Counted from the first letter of the stretch, positions 1 through 8,966 are shown. The stretch is 64,000 nucleotides of DNA from Myroides fluvii (GCF_009792295.1 NZ_CP039934.1:3492501-3556500); one strand, 5' to 3'. Notes: generated by a model not told the origin, from the sequence alone. Program-made: numbers and translations.

Positions 1-19
1 ATATCAAAAATTTAAAAAA

Positions 20-27
20 TATCTTTG
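20..27 (+). promoter_or_regulatory. Bacteroidota -7 promoter element
   Basis: TATCTTTG matches the TAnnTTTG -7 consensus of Bacteroidota sigma-70-type promoters. It lies 25 bp upstream of the ATG at 53. The -33 element would fall at or before the window edge, so only half of the promoter can be judged. Confidence 0.5.
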
Positions 28-52
28 TTTAGATAATATTAACATTGTAAAA

Positions 53-511
53 ATGAGCAAAATTACAACAACAATAGCATCCGCTTTCGGAATGATAGCC
101 TTGCTAACAGCTCCAAATATAAAAGCACAAGATCGCTATGGTTTTACAACTTTTAGAAAGTATGACAACGATAGCAAAACGCAGTATCTGGTTATTTCAG
201 ATCCTGTTCGCAATTGGTATGATACTTCGAACGGAAAAATGACCGATCAAGAAAGGGAAGCCTGGCACACAACTTTTAAGACGCAGACAAATAGGCAAGT
301 CGGTTTTCAATTGATGTATAATTATGAAAAATCAACACCTTACAAAGGCCTATACAATTATTTTACTTCAAAAGCGGCTTGCGAAGAAGCTATTGTAGAA
401 GAAGTAAATGAATTCAATAAGACCTACAAAAATGCACCACAGTATCAAGAGGGTTGGTCTGGTGGAAAAAGTTACTATAAAGTGATTCATGTATATCCCA
501 CAAAATATTAA
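53..511 (+). CDS. Small secreted protein of unknown function
   Basis: This 152-residue protein starts with a typical export signal: Lys3, a hydrophobic stretch to about residue 22, and a likely cleavage after ...NIKA-Q. The mature part is polar, rich in Tyr and Lys, and has no membrane segment, so it is probably periplasmic or surface exposed. I recognise no domain. A -7 promoter element sits 25 bp upstream. It is followed by two further small exported proteins on the same strand, but the 92-bp gap to the next gene gives no proof of an operon. Confidence 0.7.
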   Translation: MSKITTTIASAFGMIALLTAPNIKAQDRYGFTTFRKYDNDSKTQYLVISDPVRNWYDTSNGKMTDQEREAWHTTFKTQTNRQVGFQLMYNYEKSTPYKGLYNYFTSKAACEEAIVEEVNEFNKTYKNAPQYQEGWSGGKSYYKVIHVYPTKY

Positions 512-603
512 TCCTTAAATTTTAACATTGCACCCCTAGTACAGCGAGGGTGAACGGAAATGAATTAAAAACGGAGCCTTTTAACTAATACGTATTGAAT
601 CCT

Positions 604-1398
604 ATGAAAAAAATAGTAGTTATAGTAGTTGTACTTGGCTTTGTAGTACAGAGTTGGGGGCAAGAGAAAGAGACTGAAATAATTGTCAATGGTAATTATT
701 ATCTAAATCAAAAAGTTCCCGATGCACAGATGGTCTCTTTTGCTGATACGGTTTCATCTTCTGCATTTATGCAAAAGATGAATGATTTAAAAGGTAAAAA
801 TTATAGACTAACAGTGAAATCTATTGATAAAGAACATGTTTATTTTAGTTTTTGGAAGTTTTCAAATCGAAAAAGGAATAAGAACATAAATGGAGATTCC
901 ATCACAGTCCAAACAATTTATACTTTACCAAAAGAGGACTTTAAGCAAGTAGTCAATCCGCTATATGACAGAAAAGAATGGCGTGTTGGATTTTATACAA
1001 TTCCTTATAAACTGCGATTTAAAGATTTCGACTTCGATGCCAACGTAAACTTAGGTACCAATATTGGATGCAAGCTTCGCTGGAATAGACAGTTTGAGCA
1101 TGGTTTTTCTATTGAACCGATCTTAGGAGTTGGATTATCGAGTATAAAAATGGATGATAGCAATAGTACGGCTTCTACTTCTTCCAATATCAGTGCTTTT
1201 ACAGTAAATACGGGTATATTATTTCATATCACCCAATCTATTAACGCTGGATTTACTTTAGGTTGGGATACTATTAGTGGAAAAGATCAAAATCAATACG
1301 ATTGGAAGCATAATGGAAAAGGTTGGTTGGGTATAGGAATTAATGTTGCTTTCTCAACAGAAGCTAAAAACACGAGCAATGAAGGCTCAAATAAATAA
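604..1398 (+). CDS. Exported beta-barrel-like protein, unknown function
   Basis: The ATG at 604 is preferred over an in-frame TTG at 595 because it gives a compact signal peptide (Met-Lys-Lys, hydrophobic core, cleavage near SWG-Q). About 264 residues. From residue 130 on, the sequence alternates polar and hydrophobic residues in strand-like blocks ending in Phe or Tyr, as in small outer-membrane barrels or their soluble relatives. The first half is not recognisable. The gene overlaps the spacer before the next exported protein, whose ATG lies 22 bp after this stop, so the two may be co-transcribed. Family assignment is inference. Confidence 0.65.
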   Translation: MKKIVVIVVVLGFVVQSWGQEKETEIIVNGNYYLNQKVPDAQMVSFADTVSSSAFMQKMNDLKGKNYRLTVKSIDKEHVYFSFWKFSNRKRNKNINGDSITVQTIYTLPKEDFKQVVNPLYDRKEWRVGFYTIPYKLRFKDFDFDANVNLGTNIGCKLRWNRQFEHGFSIEPILGVGLSSIKMDDSNSTASTSSNISAFTVNTGILFHITQSINAGFTLGWDTISGKDQNQYDWKHNGKGWLGIGINVAFSTEAKNTSNEGSNK

Positions 1399-1420
1399 CA
1401 ACTATTACATATTTAGTATA

Positions 1421-1819
1421 ATGAAAAAAATCATACCCTTTTTTGTTCTATTTCTTGCCCTAGGAGTAGCAAAAGCACAAACAGCAGAACAAACGTTAGA
1501 GTGGTTAAATGTCAAAAAAGCAGAAATTTCTGAAATTAGTGCCAATACCGTTCGTTTTGGAAAAATAGAAATTACAAACGAACATCTTTATGCCTTTACT
1601 GATGATGGAGCAACCACTACGATCAAATGGATAAATTTTAAGGATATTAAATCTACTAATTACTACATACAAATTATATCAAACATCATGTACATGGGGA
1701 AAAATATTTATATTCAATTATATATTCCGGATAATGAAAAGAAAGCAAAGTATATTAACGCCTTAAAACACATGGCAACCCTAAAAGGGGCTAAATTGGT
1801 TGATGACGATCTGTTTTAG
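1421..1819 (+). CDS. Small exported protein, unknown function
   Basis: The reading frame is open from 1343, inside the previous gene, but the ATG at 1421 begins a clear signal peptide (MKKIIPFFVLF..., cleavage near AKA-Q) and is taken as the start, giving 132 residues. The mature domain is short, mixed alpha/beta in appearance, and reads like a small PH- or GRAM-like beta domain (an IKWINFKDIKS stretch), but that is only an impression. A hairpin terminator follows at 1886. It probably forms a transcription unit with the gene ending at 1398. Confidence 0.65.
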   Translation: MKKIIPFFVLFLALGVAKAQTAEQTLEWLNVKKAEISEISANTVRFGKIEITNEHLYAFTDDGATTTIKWINFKDIKSTNYYIQIISNIMYMGKNIYIQLYIPDNEKKAKYINALKHMATLKGAKLVDDDLF

Positions 1820-1885
1820 CATTGCAATTTGTTTAAAATAACTAGAAAATGAAAAAGGCATATTCCACCACGTTTCAATTAAAGA

Positions 1886-1917
1886 AAGAAGTTATCTAAT
1901 TCAGGTAACTTCTTTTG
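1886..1917 (+). terminator. Hairpin terminator after the 1421-1819 gene
   Basis: GAAGTTA (1888-1894) pairs with TAACTTC (1906-1912) across an 11-nt loop and is followed by TTTTG. The rest of the 1820-2152 gap is AT-rich, and I see no gene in it. Confidence 0.55.
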
Positions 1918-2098
1918 TTAGAGGTAAACGGTAATATAATTACCTCTTTATAGATAGTAATCATGATGTAATTAAAACTTTTTGCTCCGTATAAGTTGTG
2001 ATTTTAAATAAATTTACCACATGAAATTTTCGAATACGCATGAATTTAGGAGAAGATAAATTAGAAACATCATCTACTTTTTCCTTCTGTGATTGCTA

Positions 2099-2135
2099 AA
2101 AAAAGAGGATACTTTTCAGCATCCTCTTTTTTTTA
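2099..2135. terminator. Bidirectional terminator
   Basis: AAGAGGAT (2103-2110) and ATCCTCTT (2121-2128) form a perfect stem with A-rich and T-rich flanks on both sides, so it can stop transcription on either strand. It lies 18 bp beyond the fabG stop and is its likely terminator. Confidence 0.75.
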
Positions 2136-2152
2136 TTTTATTACATGACGGA

Positions 2153-2899
2153 TTAGGTTAACATTCCTCCATCTACATTAAGTACTTGTCCTGTGATGTA
2201 CGCTGACATATCTGACGCTAAGAATACACAAGCATTTGCGATGTCTTCTGGTTTACCTCCGCGTTTTAAAGGAATAGCATCTGTCCATCCTTTTACCACT
2301 TCTTCTGCTAATTTTCCTGTCATTTCTGTTTCAATAAATCCAGGTGCAACTACATTACAACGAATATTTCTCGATCCTAATTCCAAAGCGATTGATTTTG
2401 AGAATCCAATTACTCCAGCTTTCGATGCGGCATAGTTTGCTTGACCTGCATTTCCTTTCACTCCTACAACAGAACTCATATTGATAATAGATCCTTTTCT
2501 GTTTTTTAACATGGTACGTTGTACCGCTTTTGTCATATTGAACACTGATTTCAAGTTTACTTCAATTACAGCATCGAAATCTTGTTCTGACATACGCATT
2601 AACAAATTGTCCTTTGTAATACCTGCATTATTAATTAGAATATCAATATTACCAAAGTCTTTTAAAACATCCTCTACCAATTGTTCTGCTGCGGCATATT
2701 CTGCTGCATTTGATTGATATCCCTTTGCTTGAACGCCTAAAGCTACTAATTCGCTTACTAATTCATCTGCTGCTTGTACAGATGAGCTATAAGTAAAAGC
2801 TACATGAGCACCTTGCTCTGCAAATGCTATTGCCACACCTCTACCAATTCCACGTGTAGCACCGGTAATAATTGCTATCTTTCCTTCTAATAATTTCAT
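2153..2899 (-). CDS. fabG: 3-oxoacyl-[acyl-carrier-protein] reductase
   Basis: FabG reduces 3-oxoacyl-ACP to 3-hydroxyacyl-ACP with NADPH in fatty acid elongation; it acts in the cytoplasm as a tetramer. The 248-residue length is standard. Visible motifs are the Rossmann TGATRGIG near residues 13-20, NNAG near 90, the catalytic Ser in NMSSVVG, the YAASK Tyr/Lys pair, and a C-terminal GQVLNVDGG that is typical of FabG within the short-chain dehydrogenase family. It stands alone here, not beside acpP or fabF, and ends before a bidirectional terminator. Confidence 0.93.
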   Translation of the reverse strand: MKLLEGKIAIITGATRGIGRGVAIAFAEQGAHVAFTYSSSVQAADELVSELVALGVQAKGYQSNAAEYAAAEQLVEDVLKDFGNIDILINNAGITKDNLLMRMSEQDFDAVIEVNLKSVFNMTKAVQRTMLKNRKGSIINMSSVVGVKGNAGQANYAASKAGVIGFSKSIALELGSRNIRCNVVAPGFIETEMTGKLAEEVVKGWTDAIPLKRGGKPEDIANACVFLASDMSAYITGQVLNVDGGMLT

Positions 2900-2963
2900 G
2901 TATATTCAAATTTTGTTTTGACAAAGGGCAAATATAAACATTTTGTAATTTGGTCGTACTATT

Positions 2964-4256
2964 TTAAGAGGATTGTACCTCTTTTCTAAAGAATAGCATA
3001 TAACACAGGGTAACTATCAATAGGAAAGCGAAGTAATATCCGTAAGATACCAGCTCCAAATAGCCTAATTTTTTGTTGGTAAAACTCAGTAGAATAAGGA
3101 TTTGAGCTCCATAAGGTAATATTCCTTGCACAATACAGGCAAAGATATCTAAAACAGAGGCAACATAAGGGCGGTTTAGTTTGTATTCTGTGGCTACATC
3201 ATGAGCTAAATTCCCAGCTACTAGGATGGATACGGTGTTATTTGCCATACAAACTCCAATACCTGAAACCAAGGAAGCAATACCAAATACCGCACCTTTA
3301 CTTGTGCGAATTCGCTTCTGCATGCTTTTTAAAATCCAGGCAATCCCTCCTTTCTTTTCAATCATACGCGCTAGACCCCCTGTTAACATGGACAATAAGA
3401 AAATTTCTGTCATGGAAGTAAATCCTTCATAGGTGTGATTCCCTAGACCGACTAAATCAAAATCAGCTTGAACAAGCCCAATAATTCCCGCAGAGAGGAT
3501 TCCAACAAAAAGCGCAACAAAAACCTGAATTCCCATCAAGGCTAATACAATAGTCAAAATGTAGGGAATCAGCAGTATATAATTCGCCTGTTCATCTAGA
3601 ATTAACGTTGTATCAATAGTTTCATTTTTCATGAATATCAAAACAGCAACGGTTAGTATTGCGGCAGGAATAGCAATTTTAAAGTTAGCCTTAAATTTGT
3701 CTTTCATCTCACACCCCATGGTTTGGGTAGCGGTAATCGTTGTATCGGAAATTACGGATAGATTATCCCCAAACATAGCACCTCCCAACAAAGCCCCACA
3801 GAGTAATCCCATCGAACTTCCTGTTTTTTCAGCTAATCCTACAACAATAGGCCCTAAAGCTACGATGGTTCCTACGGATGTACCAATTGACAAGGACAGG
3901 AAACAAGAAATAATAAAAATCCCCACCCCCAAATAAGCAACAGGAATATAATGCAGGCCAATATTTACCATGGCATCCACGCCTCCAATCGCTTTTGTTA
4001 TGGTAGCAAATGCACCAGCTAAAAGGTAGATTAAGCACATCGTTATGATTTTGCTATCACCACAACCTTCGATAAGTGCGGTTATTCGATCGTTTATTGG
4101 CGTTTTATAAAACAGGGCAAAAGCCGTGATAATTCCCAAGCTAATAGCTATAGGTGATGGCAATAGATAAAAATTATCCAACGCTATTCCACTACCTAAA
4201 AAAACAGCTACAAATACAAAAAACGGGATAAGTGTGTAGAATTTATTCTCTGACAT
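2964..4256 (-). CDS. nhaC: NhaC-family Na+/H+ antiporter
   Basis: A 430-residue integral membrane protein with about 11 to 12 hydrophobic segments. Conserved stretches such as LSIGTSVGTIVALGPIV, GALLGGAMFGDNLSVISDTT and the C-terminal VSILVAGNLAHD match the NhaC/NhaD-type antiporter family (PF03553). The acidic and hydroxyl residues of GDNLSVISDTT are typical ion-path residues. It exchanges cytoplasmic Na+ for external H+ and helps with pH and salt balance; a related amino-acid antiporter role is possible. It is monocistronic as far as the sequence shows. Confidence 0.85.
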   Translation of the reverse strand: MSENKFYTLIPFFVFVAVFLGSGIALDNFYLLPSPIAISLGIITAFALFYKTPINDRITALIEGCGDSKIITMCLIYLLAGAFATITKAIGGVDAMVNIGLHYIPVAYLGVGIFIISCFLSLSIGTSVGTIVALGPIVVGLAEKTGSSMGLLCGALLGGAMFGDNLSVISDTTITATQTMGCEMKDKFKANFKIAIPAAILTVAVLIFMKNETIDTTLILDEQANYILLIPYILTIVLALMGIQVFVALFVGILSAGIIGLVQADFDLVGLGNHTYEGFTSMTEIFLLSMLTGGLARMIEKKGGIAWILKSMQKRIRTSKGAVFGIASLVSGIGVCMANNTVSILVAGNLAHDVATEYKLNRPYVASVLDIFACIVQGILPYGAQILILLSFTNKKLGYLELVSYGYYFAFLLIVTLCYMLFFRKEVQSS

Positions 4257-4299
4257 AGTTTATTTTTTTCATTCTAAAACGAGTAACAACGTATACCGA

Positions 4300-4413
4300 A
4301 TGAAAAAACTACATGAATCATACCAAGAGTGGCATATACAACATTTTTTCCATTACTGGCTTATCGTTTTCAGCACCTTGCTTGTTGTTGCAGGTTGCTA
4401 TTTTTCTACTTGA
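4300..4413 (+). CDS. Possible 37-residue single-pass membrane protein
   Basis: A short reading frame with an ATG, a charged, aromatic N-terminus (MKKLHESYQEWH) and one hydrophobic segment of about 18 residues (WLIVFSTLLVVAGCYF), ending at TGA 4411-4413. It lies in the 310-bp gap between the antiporter gene and the next plus-strand gene, divergent from the antiporter. The composition looks real, but no homology can be tested here, so this is a tentative call. Confidence 0.35.
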   Translation: MKKLHESYQEWHIQHFFHYWLIVFSTLLVVAGCYFST

Positions 4414-4565
4414 TTTTAGAAAAATTCCTGATAATATGGAGCAAATATAAAAATTACGTTTAGAATTGACAACAAAAAAATCATTTTATTCCTTTGCTTA
4501 AATCTCTTTTTCATCCTATTTATATTCCTTACTTTTGTTGCCCTAAACTTAAAATTAAAGAAGAA

Positions 4566-5060
4566 ATGAGAAAATTACTGCTTTCATTAGGATTGACGGT
4601 TTTATTAACCACTACATCATTGGCACAGGGTGGACCTAAAAACGCTCTTGGGTTGCGTTTTGGTGGAAACTCGGGCTTAGGTACTGAGATTTCATACCAA
4701 AGAGACTTATCGCGCAACAATCGTTTAGAGCTAGACCTTGGTTTTAGAAATAACAATGATTACAATGCTACAAAAATTACGGGAATCTATGAATGGGTTT
4801 GGAACATCGAGGGTAATTTTGATTGGTACGCAGGTGTTGGAGCTGCTGTAGGAAGTTACAATTACAAATACAATTACGGAGGAAAACGATTCAAAGACAA
4901 CGGTACTTTTGGGCTAGTAACCGGTACGGTTGGTATTGAATACAACTTTGATTTTCCTTTGCAAATTTCACTTGACGCACGTCCAGAACTTTATTTGAAC
5001 GACTCATACCGCGATGGTTTATACTTGGATTTTGGTTTAGCTCTACGCTATAAATTCTAA
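4566..5060 (+). CDS. Small outer-membrane beta-barrel protein
   Basis: The ATG at 4566 starts a clean signal peptide (MRKLLLSLG..., cleavage near SLA-Q) and is chosen over an upstream in-frame start at 4494. The mature part, about 145 residues, alternates strand-forming blocks (LGLRFGGNSGLGTEISYQR, NRLELDLGFR, GVGAAVGSYNYKY) and ends in Phe (LALRYKF), as outer-membrane barrels of the OmpA/OmpX-like fold do. A TACTTTTG -7 element lies at 4530-4537. Function is unknown; such proteins are often stress or adhesion related. Confidence 0.75.
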   Translation: MRKLLLSLGLTVLLTTTSLAQGGPKNALGLRFGGNSGLGTEISYQRDLSRNNRLELDLGFRNNNDYNATKITGIYEWVWNIEGNFDWYAGVGAAVGSYNYKYNYGGKRFKDNGTFGLVTGTVGIEYNFDFPLQISLDARPELYLNDSYRDGLYLDFGLALRYKF

Positions 5061-5094
5061 GTGATTCGATTTCTCTTTTCTCTTATAACGATAT

Positions 5095-5122
5095 AAAAAA
5101 GCGAGGGTTTCCTCGCTTTTTT
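5095..5122. terminator. Bidirectional terminator between convergent genes
   Basis: GCGAGG (5101-5106), a GTTT loop and CCTCGC (5111-5116), flanked by six A and six T. It separates the convergent genes ending at 5060 (plus) and 5128 (minus). Confidence 0.85.
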
Positions 5123-5127
5123 ACTTT

Positions 5128-6180
5128 CTATTTGGCAACTACTTGTTTAGTAAATCGAAACATTGTTCTGTATTTATTCTTTAAGGGAGTGGGTTCTAAG
5201 ATGAGTTCACACTCCAACTGAAATCCCTTTTTCTCACAAAGGGCAATACTCTTGTGATTTTCTTTTTCGACTGTATAAATGATCTGCGCAGTTGGGATAT
5301 CTTGACTTATCATTACTAGCGCTTGGTCTAGCATTGCGGCTCCATACCCTTTTCCTTGTTGATCTTCGGCCACCCAAAGTCCGATTTCAACGGTATATCG
5401 ATTCATATCATTAAGAGTTAAACACCCTACAAATTCGGTAGAATTTTGTTCAAATACCAGGAGAACCAAACAAGTTCCTTGCTGCATTTCTATACTAGAT
5501 TGTCGAATGTATTCTTGCACTAATACTGGGTGAGCAAAAGAATCAATACTGAGGTACTGTCCAATGGCTGGGGTAAAGTAACGCTGCAAGAGTGCTTGAT
5601 CTGCTGTTTCTATTTTTCTAAACCACAGGGACTCTGTTTGCCACTGCTGATCCACAGGGAATATTTTGCGTTCTTGAGGCTCCAACATTTCCACAATCAT
5701 AAGCATCTCCATCCGCATACCTTCTTGGATCAAATTCAAATCAGCAAATGCCTGCACTTCTGCTTTTGCCTCTAGAACTTGAACAAGAAGTTGACACCAG
5801 ATAAGCGCATTTCTTCTAGGTTCATCTACTATTTGTAAGAGGTTATCCCATTCATTGACTTCCTCCTTTTCAACCTTCGCTATACTTCGATAAGTCGTCC
5901 AATGTCTTCCCATCTTATGCAACAAGACAATCCACAAGCGCAATTGCACTTCGCGATCTAAGGGGTCTTCTACGGCTTTAAAATCGGCACACAAGGATTC
6001 AACCAACGGCAAGTAAATAACAGACAAGGGGTCTAGCGATTCCAGTTGTGCCAATACGGTTGACCAAGTCGTTTCCCCTCTCCTTGCTGCTGCAATCGTT
6101 TCACCCAATGTTCGCTCACTTTCGGTTACAAAAGGCAATTGTTCGAGGGAATCAATAGAATAAGAATAACTGTGTTTCAT
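5128..6180 (-). CDS. GNAT acetyltransferase with an N-terminal extension
   Basis: A protein of about 350 residues. The C-terminal 160 residues are a GNAT N-acetyltransferase domain: an acceptor-side strand (YTVEIGLWV), the acetyl-CoA loop QGKGYGAAMLDQAL, and a C-terminal ENHKSIALCEKKGFQ typical of the RimJ/RimL-like group. The first 190 residues are helical, rich in Leu and Glu, and unrecognised. The ATG at 6180 is preferred over 6201 because AAGGAG precedes it. Next to another GNAT gene in the same direction, which suggests local duplication or a small acetylation locus. Substrate unknown. Confidence 0.75.
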   Translation of the reverse strand: MKHSYSYSIDSLEQLPFVTESERTLGETIAAARRGETTWSTVLAQLESLDPLSVIYLPLVESLCADFKAVEDPLDREVQLRLWIVLLHKMGRHWTTYRSIAKVEKEEVNEWDNLLQIVDEPRRNALIWCQLLVQVLEAKAEVQAFADLNLIQEGMRMEMLMIVEMLEPQERKIFPVDQQWQTESLWFRKIETADQALLQRYFTPAIGQYLSIDSFAHPVLVQEYIRQSSIEMQQGTCLVLLVFEQNSTEFVGCLTLNDMNRYTVEIGLWVAEDQQGKGYGAAMLDQALVMISQDIPTAQIIYTVEKENHKSIALCEKKGFQLECELILEPTPLKNKYRTMFRFTKQVVAK

Positions 6181-6264
6181 TTTCTCCTTTTTATGATGCA
6201 AAAAAGTTCAACCAAATCCCGAGAATCAAGTTGAACTTTCTTATACTACTGTTTTATTTTAAAT

Positions 6265-6828
6265 TTACGGTCTCGCTGGATTATCTTTGCGATAATGCAA
6301 CATATCCAATACTTTTTCTTCGCTGATGTTGCGCTCAAAATTACTGTGGTACACATAGCCTAATTTTTCCGCTATCTTGATACTTCCCACGTTGTGTTTC
6401 TCTACGTTGTAAATTAAGTAATCCACCGTCAAATGATCCAAGACAAATTGTTCTAAGGCTTTGATAACTTCGGTTCCGTATCCTTTACCACTTGCACTTT
6501 CTTTCAGCCAAATACCCAGCGAAATCGATTCCTCGCAAATATCGTGGATTCCACAACAGCCAATAAACTCACCCGTTTGCTTATCTGTTGCCAATAAAGT
6601 AATGTCTTGTTGCTTTTCCAATTGACCCAGGCTATACGCCACAAATCCAAAGGTATCTTCTTTTTTTCCTGTAGGGATAAAAGGCAAGAATTTAGCTACT
6701 GTTGGTGTTAGTTCTCTAAAGATATCCTCTACGTATTGGTCATTTACAATACTAAACTTCAAGCGGTCACTTGAAAAGGTAAGGGTGGTATCAAATTTCA
6801 TAAATTGCTGCATTGATATAGACTCCAA
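6265..6828 (-). CDS. RimJ/RimL-type GNAT acetyltransferase
   Basis: About 187 residues with a full GNAT fold: LTFSSDRLKFSIV at the N-terminus, ISLGIWLKESASGKGYGTEVI as the acetyl-CoA binding loop, and HNVGSIKIAEKLGYVYHSNF at the C-terminus. This arrangement matches N-terminal alanine or serine acetyltransferases of ribosomal proteins and spermidine/antibiotic acetyltransferases alike, so the substrate cannot be named. Several Met codons lie in the first ten residues and the start is uncertain by up to 15 bases. Confidence 0.8.
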   Translation of the reverse strand: MESISMQQFMKFDTTLTFSSDRLKFSIVNDQYVEDIFRELTPTVAKFLPFIPTGKKEDTFGFVAYSLGQLEKQQDITLLATDKQTGEFIGCCGIHDICEESISLGIWLKESASGKGYGTEVIKALEQFVLDHLTVDYLIYNVEKHNVGSIKIAEKLGYVYHSNFERNISEEKVLDMLHYRKDNPARP

Positions 6829-7064
6829 CGATTCTATCTTGTATCGTTCAATCTTTGTTTCAGGTGCAAAGATACGAGATAAATTAAATCAACCCCCTTC
6901 TTCTCCCCTTTAAAATAGTGGGCATCCCTTGTATTTAGGACATAGTGAAGTCGAATTCACCGTATTTTTCATTTTCTTTTGAAATTCTTTTCCATCATAT
7001 CCATCTCATACTTAATGCAGTAAAAAAAAACATGCGATTTTCTTCTATTTTCGCATCAAAATTA

Positions 7065-7096
7065 TTTGCATAAAATAAAAACTAATAGTATGTTTG
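7065..7096 (+). promoter_or_regulatory. Promoter of the tRNA-Ser/tRNA-Pro pair
   Basis: TTTG at 7065-7068 and TATGTTTG at 7089-7096 match the Bacteroidota -33 (TTTG) and -7 (TAnnTTTG) elements with a 20-bp spacer. The tRNA-Ser gene starts 33 bp downstream of the -7 box. Confidence 0.7.
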
Positions 7097-7129
7097 CTCC
7101 AGTAAAAATGAGGGATTCCTCAGTTTTCA

Positions 7130-7213
7130 GGAGAGGTGCCGGAGTGGTAACGGAGCAGATTGCTAATCTGTCGACTGGTAACGGTCGCCAGGGTTCGAGT
7201 CCCTGTCTCTCCG
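7130..7213 (+). tRNA. tRNA-Ser (anticodon GCU)
   Basis: The acceptor stem GGAGAGG pairs with TCTCTCC (7206-7212), with discriminator G at 7213. The anticodon stem GCAGA/TCTGT encloses the loop TTGCTAA, giving anticodon GCU for serine AGU/AGC codons. There is a long variable arm, as expected for tRNA-Ser, and the GGTTCGAGTCC T-arm is intact. No CCA is encoded. Confidence 0.96.
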
Positions 7214-7219
7214 CTTCTT

Positions 7220-7294
7220 CGGGGTGTAGCGTAGCCCGGTCATCGCGCCTGGTTTGGGACCAGGAGGTCGCAGGTTCGAATCCTGCCACCCCGA
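7220..7294 (+). tRNA. tRNA-Pro (anticodon UGG)
   Basis: The acceptor stem CGGGGTG pairs with CACCCCG (7287-7293), with discriminator A at 7294. The anticodon arm CCTGG TTTGGGA CCAGG gives anticodon UGG, and the T-arm loop TTCGAAT is standard. It lies 6 bp after tRNA-Ser, so the two are co-transcribed. Its 3' half from 7273 is the attachment site of the downstream island, which restores the gene's 3' end on integration. Confidence 0.96.
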
Positions 7295-7295
7295 C
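7273..7295 (+). other. attL: Left attachment site (in tRNA-Pro 3' end)
   Basis: The last 23 bp of the tRNA-Pro region, from the T-arm GGTTCGAATCC to GAC, are identical to 32137-32159. This is the probable core sequence for integrase-mediated crossover. Confidence 0.85.
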
Positions 7296-7318
7296 TTTTT
7301 CGGCATCAAAATGTGCCT

Positions 7319-7349
7319 AAATCCGTAAGTATCAATTACTTACGGATTT
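7319..7349 (+). terminator. Terminator for the tRNA pair, carried on the island
   Basis: AAATCCGTAAGT (7319-7330) and ACTTACGGATTT (7338-7349) form a perfect 12-bp stem with a 7-nt loop, followed by a T-run. It lies inside the island and replaces the original downstream terminator, now displaced to 32162. Confidence 0.85.
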
Positions 7350-7397
7350 TTTTATTTTTAAATATATCATAATAATCCATTGTAAATCAATCTAAAT

Positions 7398-7545
7398 GTG
7401 AGCTATTAGGTGAGCTATTTTTAAAAGGTAAATTAGCTCACCGAATCGAGTTTAACTAATTGTATTTCAATAAATTAAATACAATTTATTTTAGTTTAAT
7501 TCAGTGCTTTTTGGTCTTGTTTGAGTACTATTCAGGTGAGTAGTT
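7398..7545. repeat. Probable integrase arm-type sites, left end
   Basis: GTGAGCTATTAGGTGAG occupies 7398-7414, with a further GGTGAGCTATT overlapping from 7410, an inverted TTAGCTCACC near 7434 and a looser AGGTGAGTAG near 7534. The 17-bp form recurs at the far end of the island (32067-32083). Repeated short motifs flanking the core at both ends fit arm-binding sites of a tyrosine integrase or sites for its excisionase. Confidence 0.55.
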
Positions 7546-7593
7546 TTTTAAAACCATATCAAAACAGTTCGGTTAACATTAAAATAGATTGAT

Positions 7594-8854
7594 ATGAAAA
7601 CAAAAAACACATTTGGAATACACTTCATTATACGTGTTTCTAATTCAAACAAAACAGTTCCATCCCTTATATACGCAAGGATAACGGTAAATGGACAACG
7701 TACAGAAATTTCTTTAAAACTAAAAATATCCCCTACTTCTTGGGATAACATTAAAGGAAAAGCAAAAGGAAAAAGTGAGGACACGGTTCGAATCAATGCA
7801 CATATTGAGCGAGTACGTTCTCTCATTACAGATGCCTATCATCAATTAGTCCAACAAAAAAGAGTTGTCTCTATTGGAGCTGTTAAAAACATCTTTCTTG
7901 GACATGATGATACTGAATCATCACTTTTAAAGCTTATAGACTATCACAGAGAGATAGCTACAAGTAAATTAGCATGGTACCCTAAAGAACTACTTCTCTA
8001 CGGAAAAGTACCTTAAAAGCTATTTGCGTAAAGTACACAATCGAACTGACATCTATTTAAGCGAGATTAACTACAAATTTATCTTTGACTTTGAAAACTT
8101 CTTGAGAAACTGCAAACCTATTCACAAGCATCAACCATTAAATAACAATGGTATTATGAAACACATTGAAAGGTTTAAAAAGTTAATCAACTTAGCTATC
8201 ACCATGGAATGGATGGAGAAAGATCCCTTTACCAAATATAAACTTCAATTTGAGAAGACAGAAAGAGGACATTTAACTAAATCTGAACTTGAAATCCTTG
8301 TAAACAAGAATTTTGCTATTGAACGATTACAAGCTGTTCTTGATATGTTTTTGTTTAGTTGTTATACTGGCTTAGCTTATATAGACATTTTTCACTTAGT
8401 ACCTCAAAATATAGCCAAAGGAAGCGATGGAAAAGATTGGATTATATCAAGCAGAGAGAAAACTAAAATACCTGTAAGGGTTCCACTATTACCTGAAGCT
8501 TTAGAACTAATTGAAAAATACAAGGACCATCCTATTGCTTTTGCCAAAGGCAAACTGTTTCCTGTTATTAGTAACCAACGAATGAATGGTTACTTAAAAG
8601 AGATTGCCATTATATGTGAAATAGATAAGAACTTATCTTTTCACTTAGCCAGACATACCTTTGCCACAACCATTACACTAAACAATGGTGTACCTATTGA
8701 ATCTGTAAGTAAGATGCTTGGACATACGGCTATTAAAACAACTCAAATTTATGCTAAAGTATTAGAACATAAATTGGGGGAAGATATGAACAACCTAAGA
8801 GAAAGAAGACTTCTTCAAGAAAATCACAAATACAACTTTGAAGAGTCAAATTAA
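7594..8854 (+). pseudogene. int: Tyrosine integrase, broken by a frameshift
   Basis: Two adjoining frames encode one Bacteroidota integrase of about 420 residues. The 5' part (to 8016) holds the arm-binding domain (SLIYARITVNGQRTEISLKL) and the start of the core-binding domain. The 3' part (in frame from about 7978 to 8854) holds the rest and the catalytic domain: SCYTGLAYIDI, HLARHTFATT, LGHTAIKTTQIYAKV with the Tyr nucleophile. Adding two G after TGG at 7975-7977 restores WGTLKNYFSTEKYLKSYL, a very typical junction, so a 2-nt deletion is the simplest cause. The first catalytic Arg is replaced (TGLAY), as is common in this family. It sits where an island integrase should, next to the attachment site. 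Confidence 0.88.
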
Positions 8855-8966
8855 ACCTCCCAAAGACAACAGAACTAAACCAATACATACAAATTGTTAT
8901 TTAGGGTTAGAACTAAGCTTACAGCAGCTTAAAACAAATCAAAACTAACCCTAAATATTATTAATT

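Noticed and set aside
7066..7320. Open frames on both strands across the tRNA pair
   Set aside because: They run through two well-formed tRNA genes and match no protein; such frames are a common annotation artefact.
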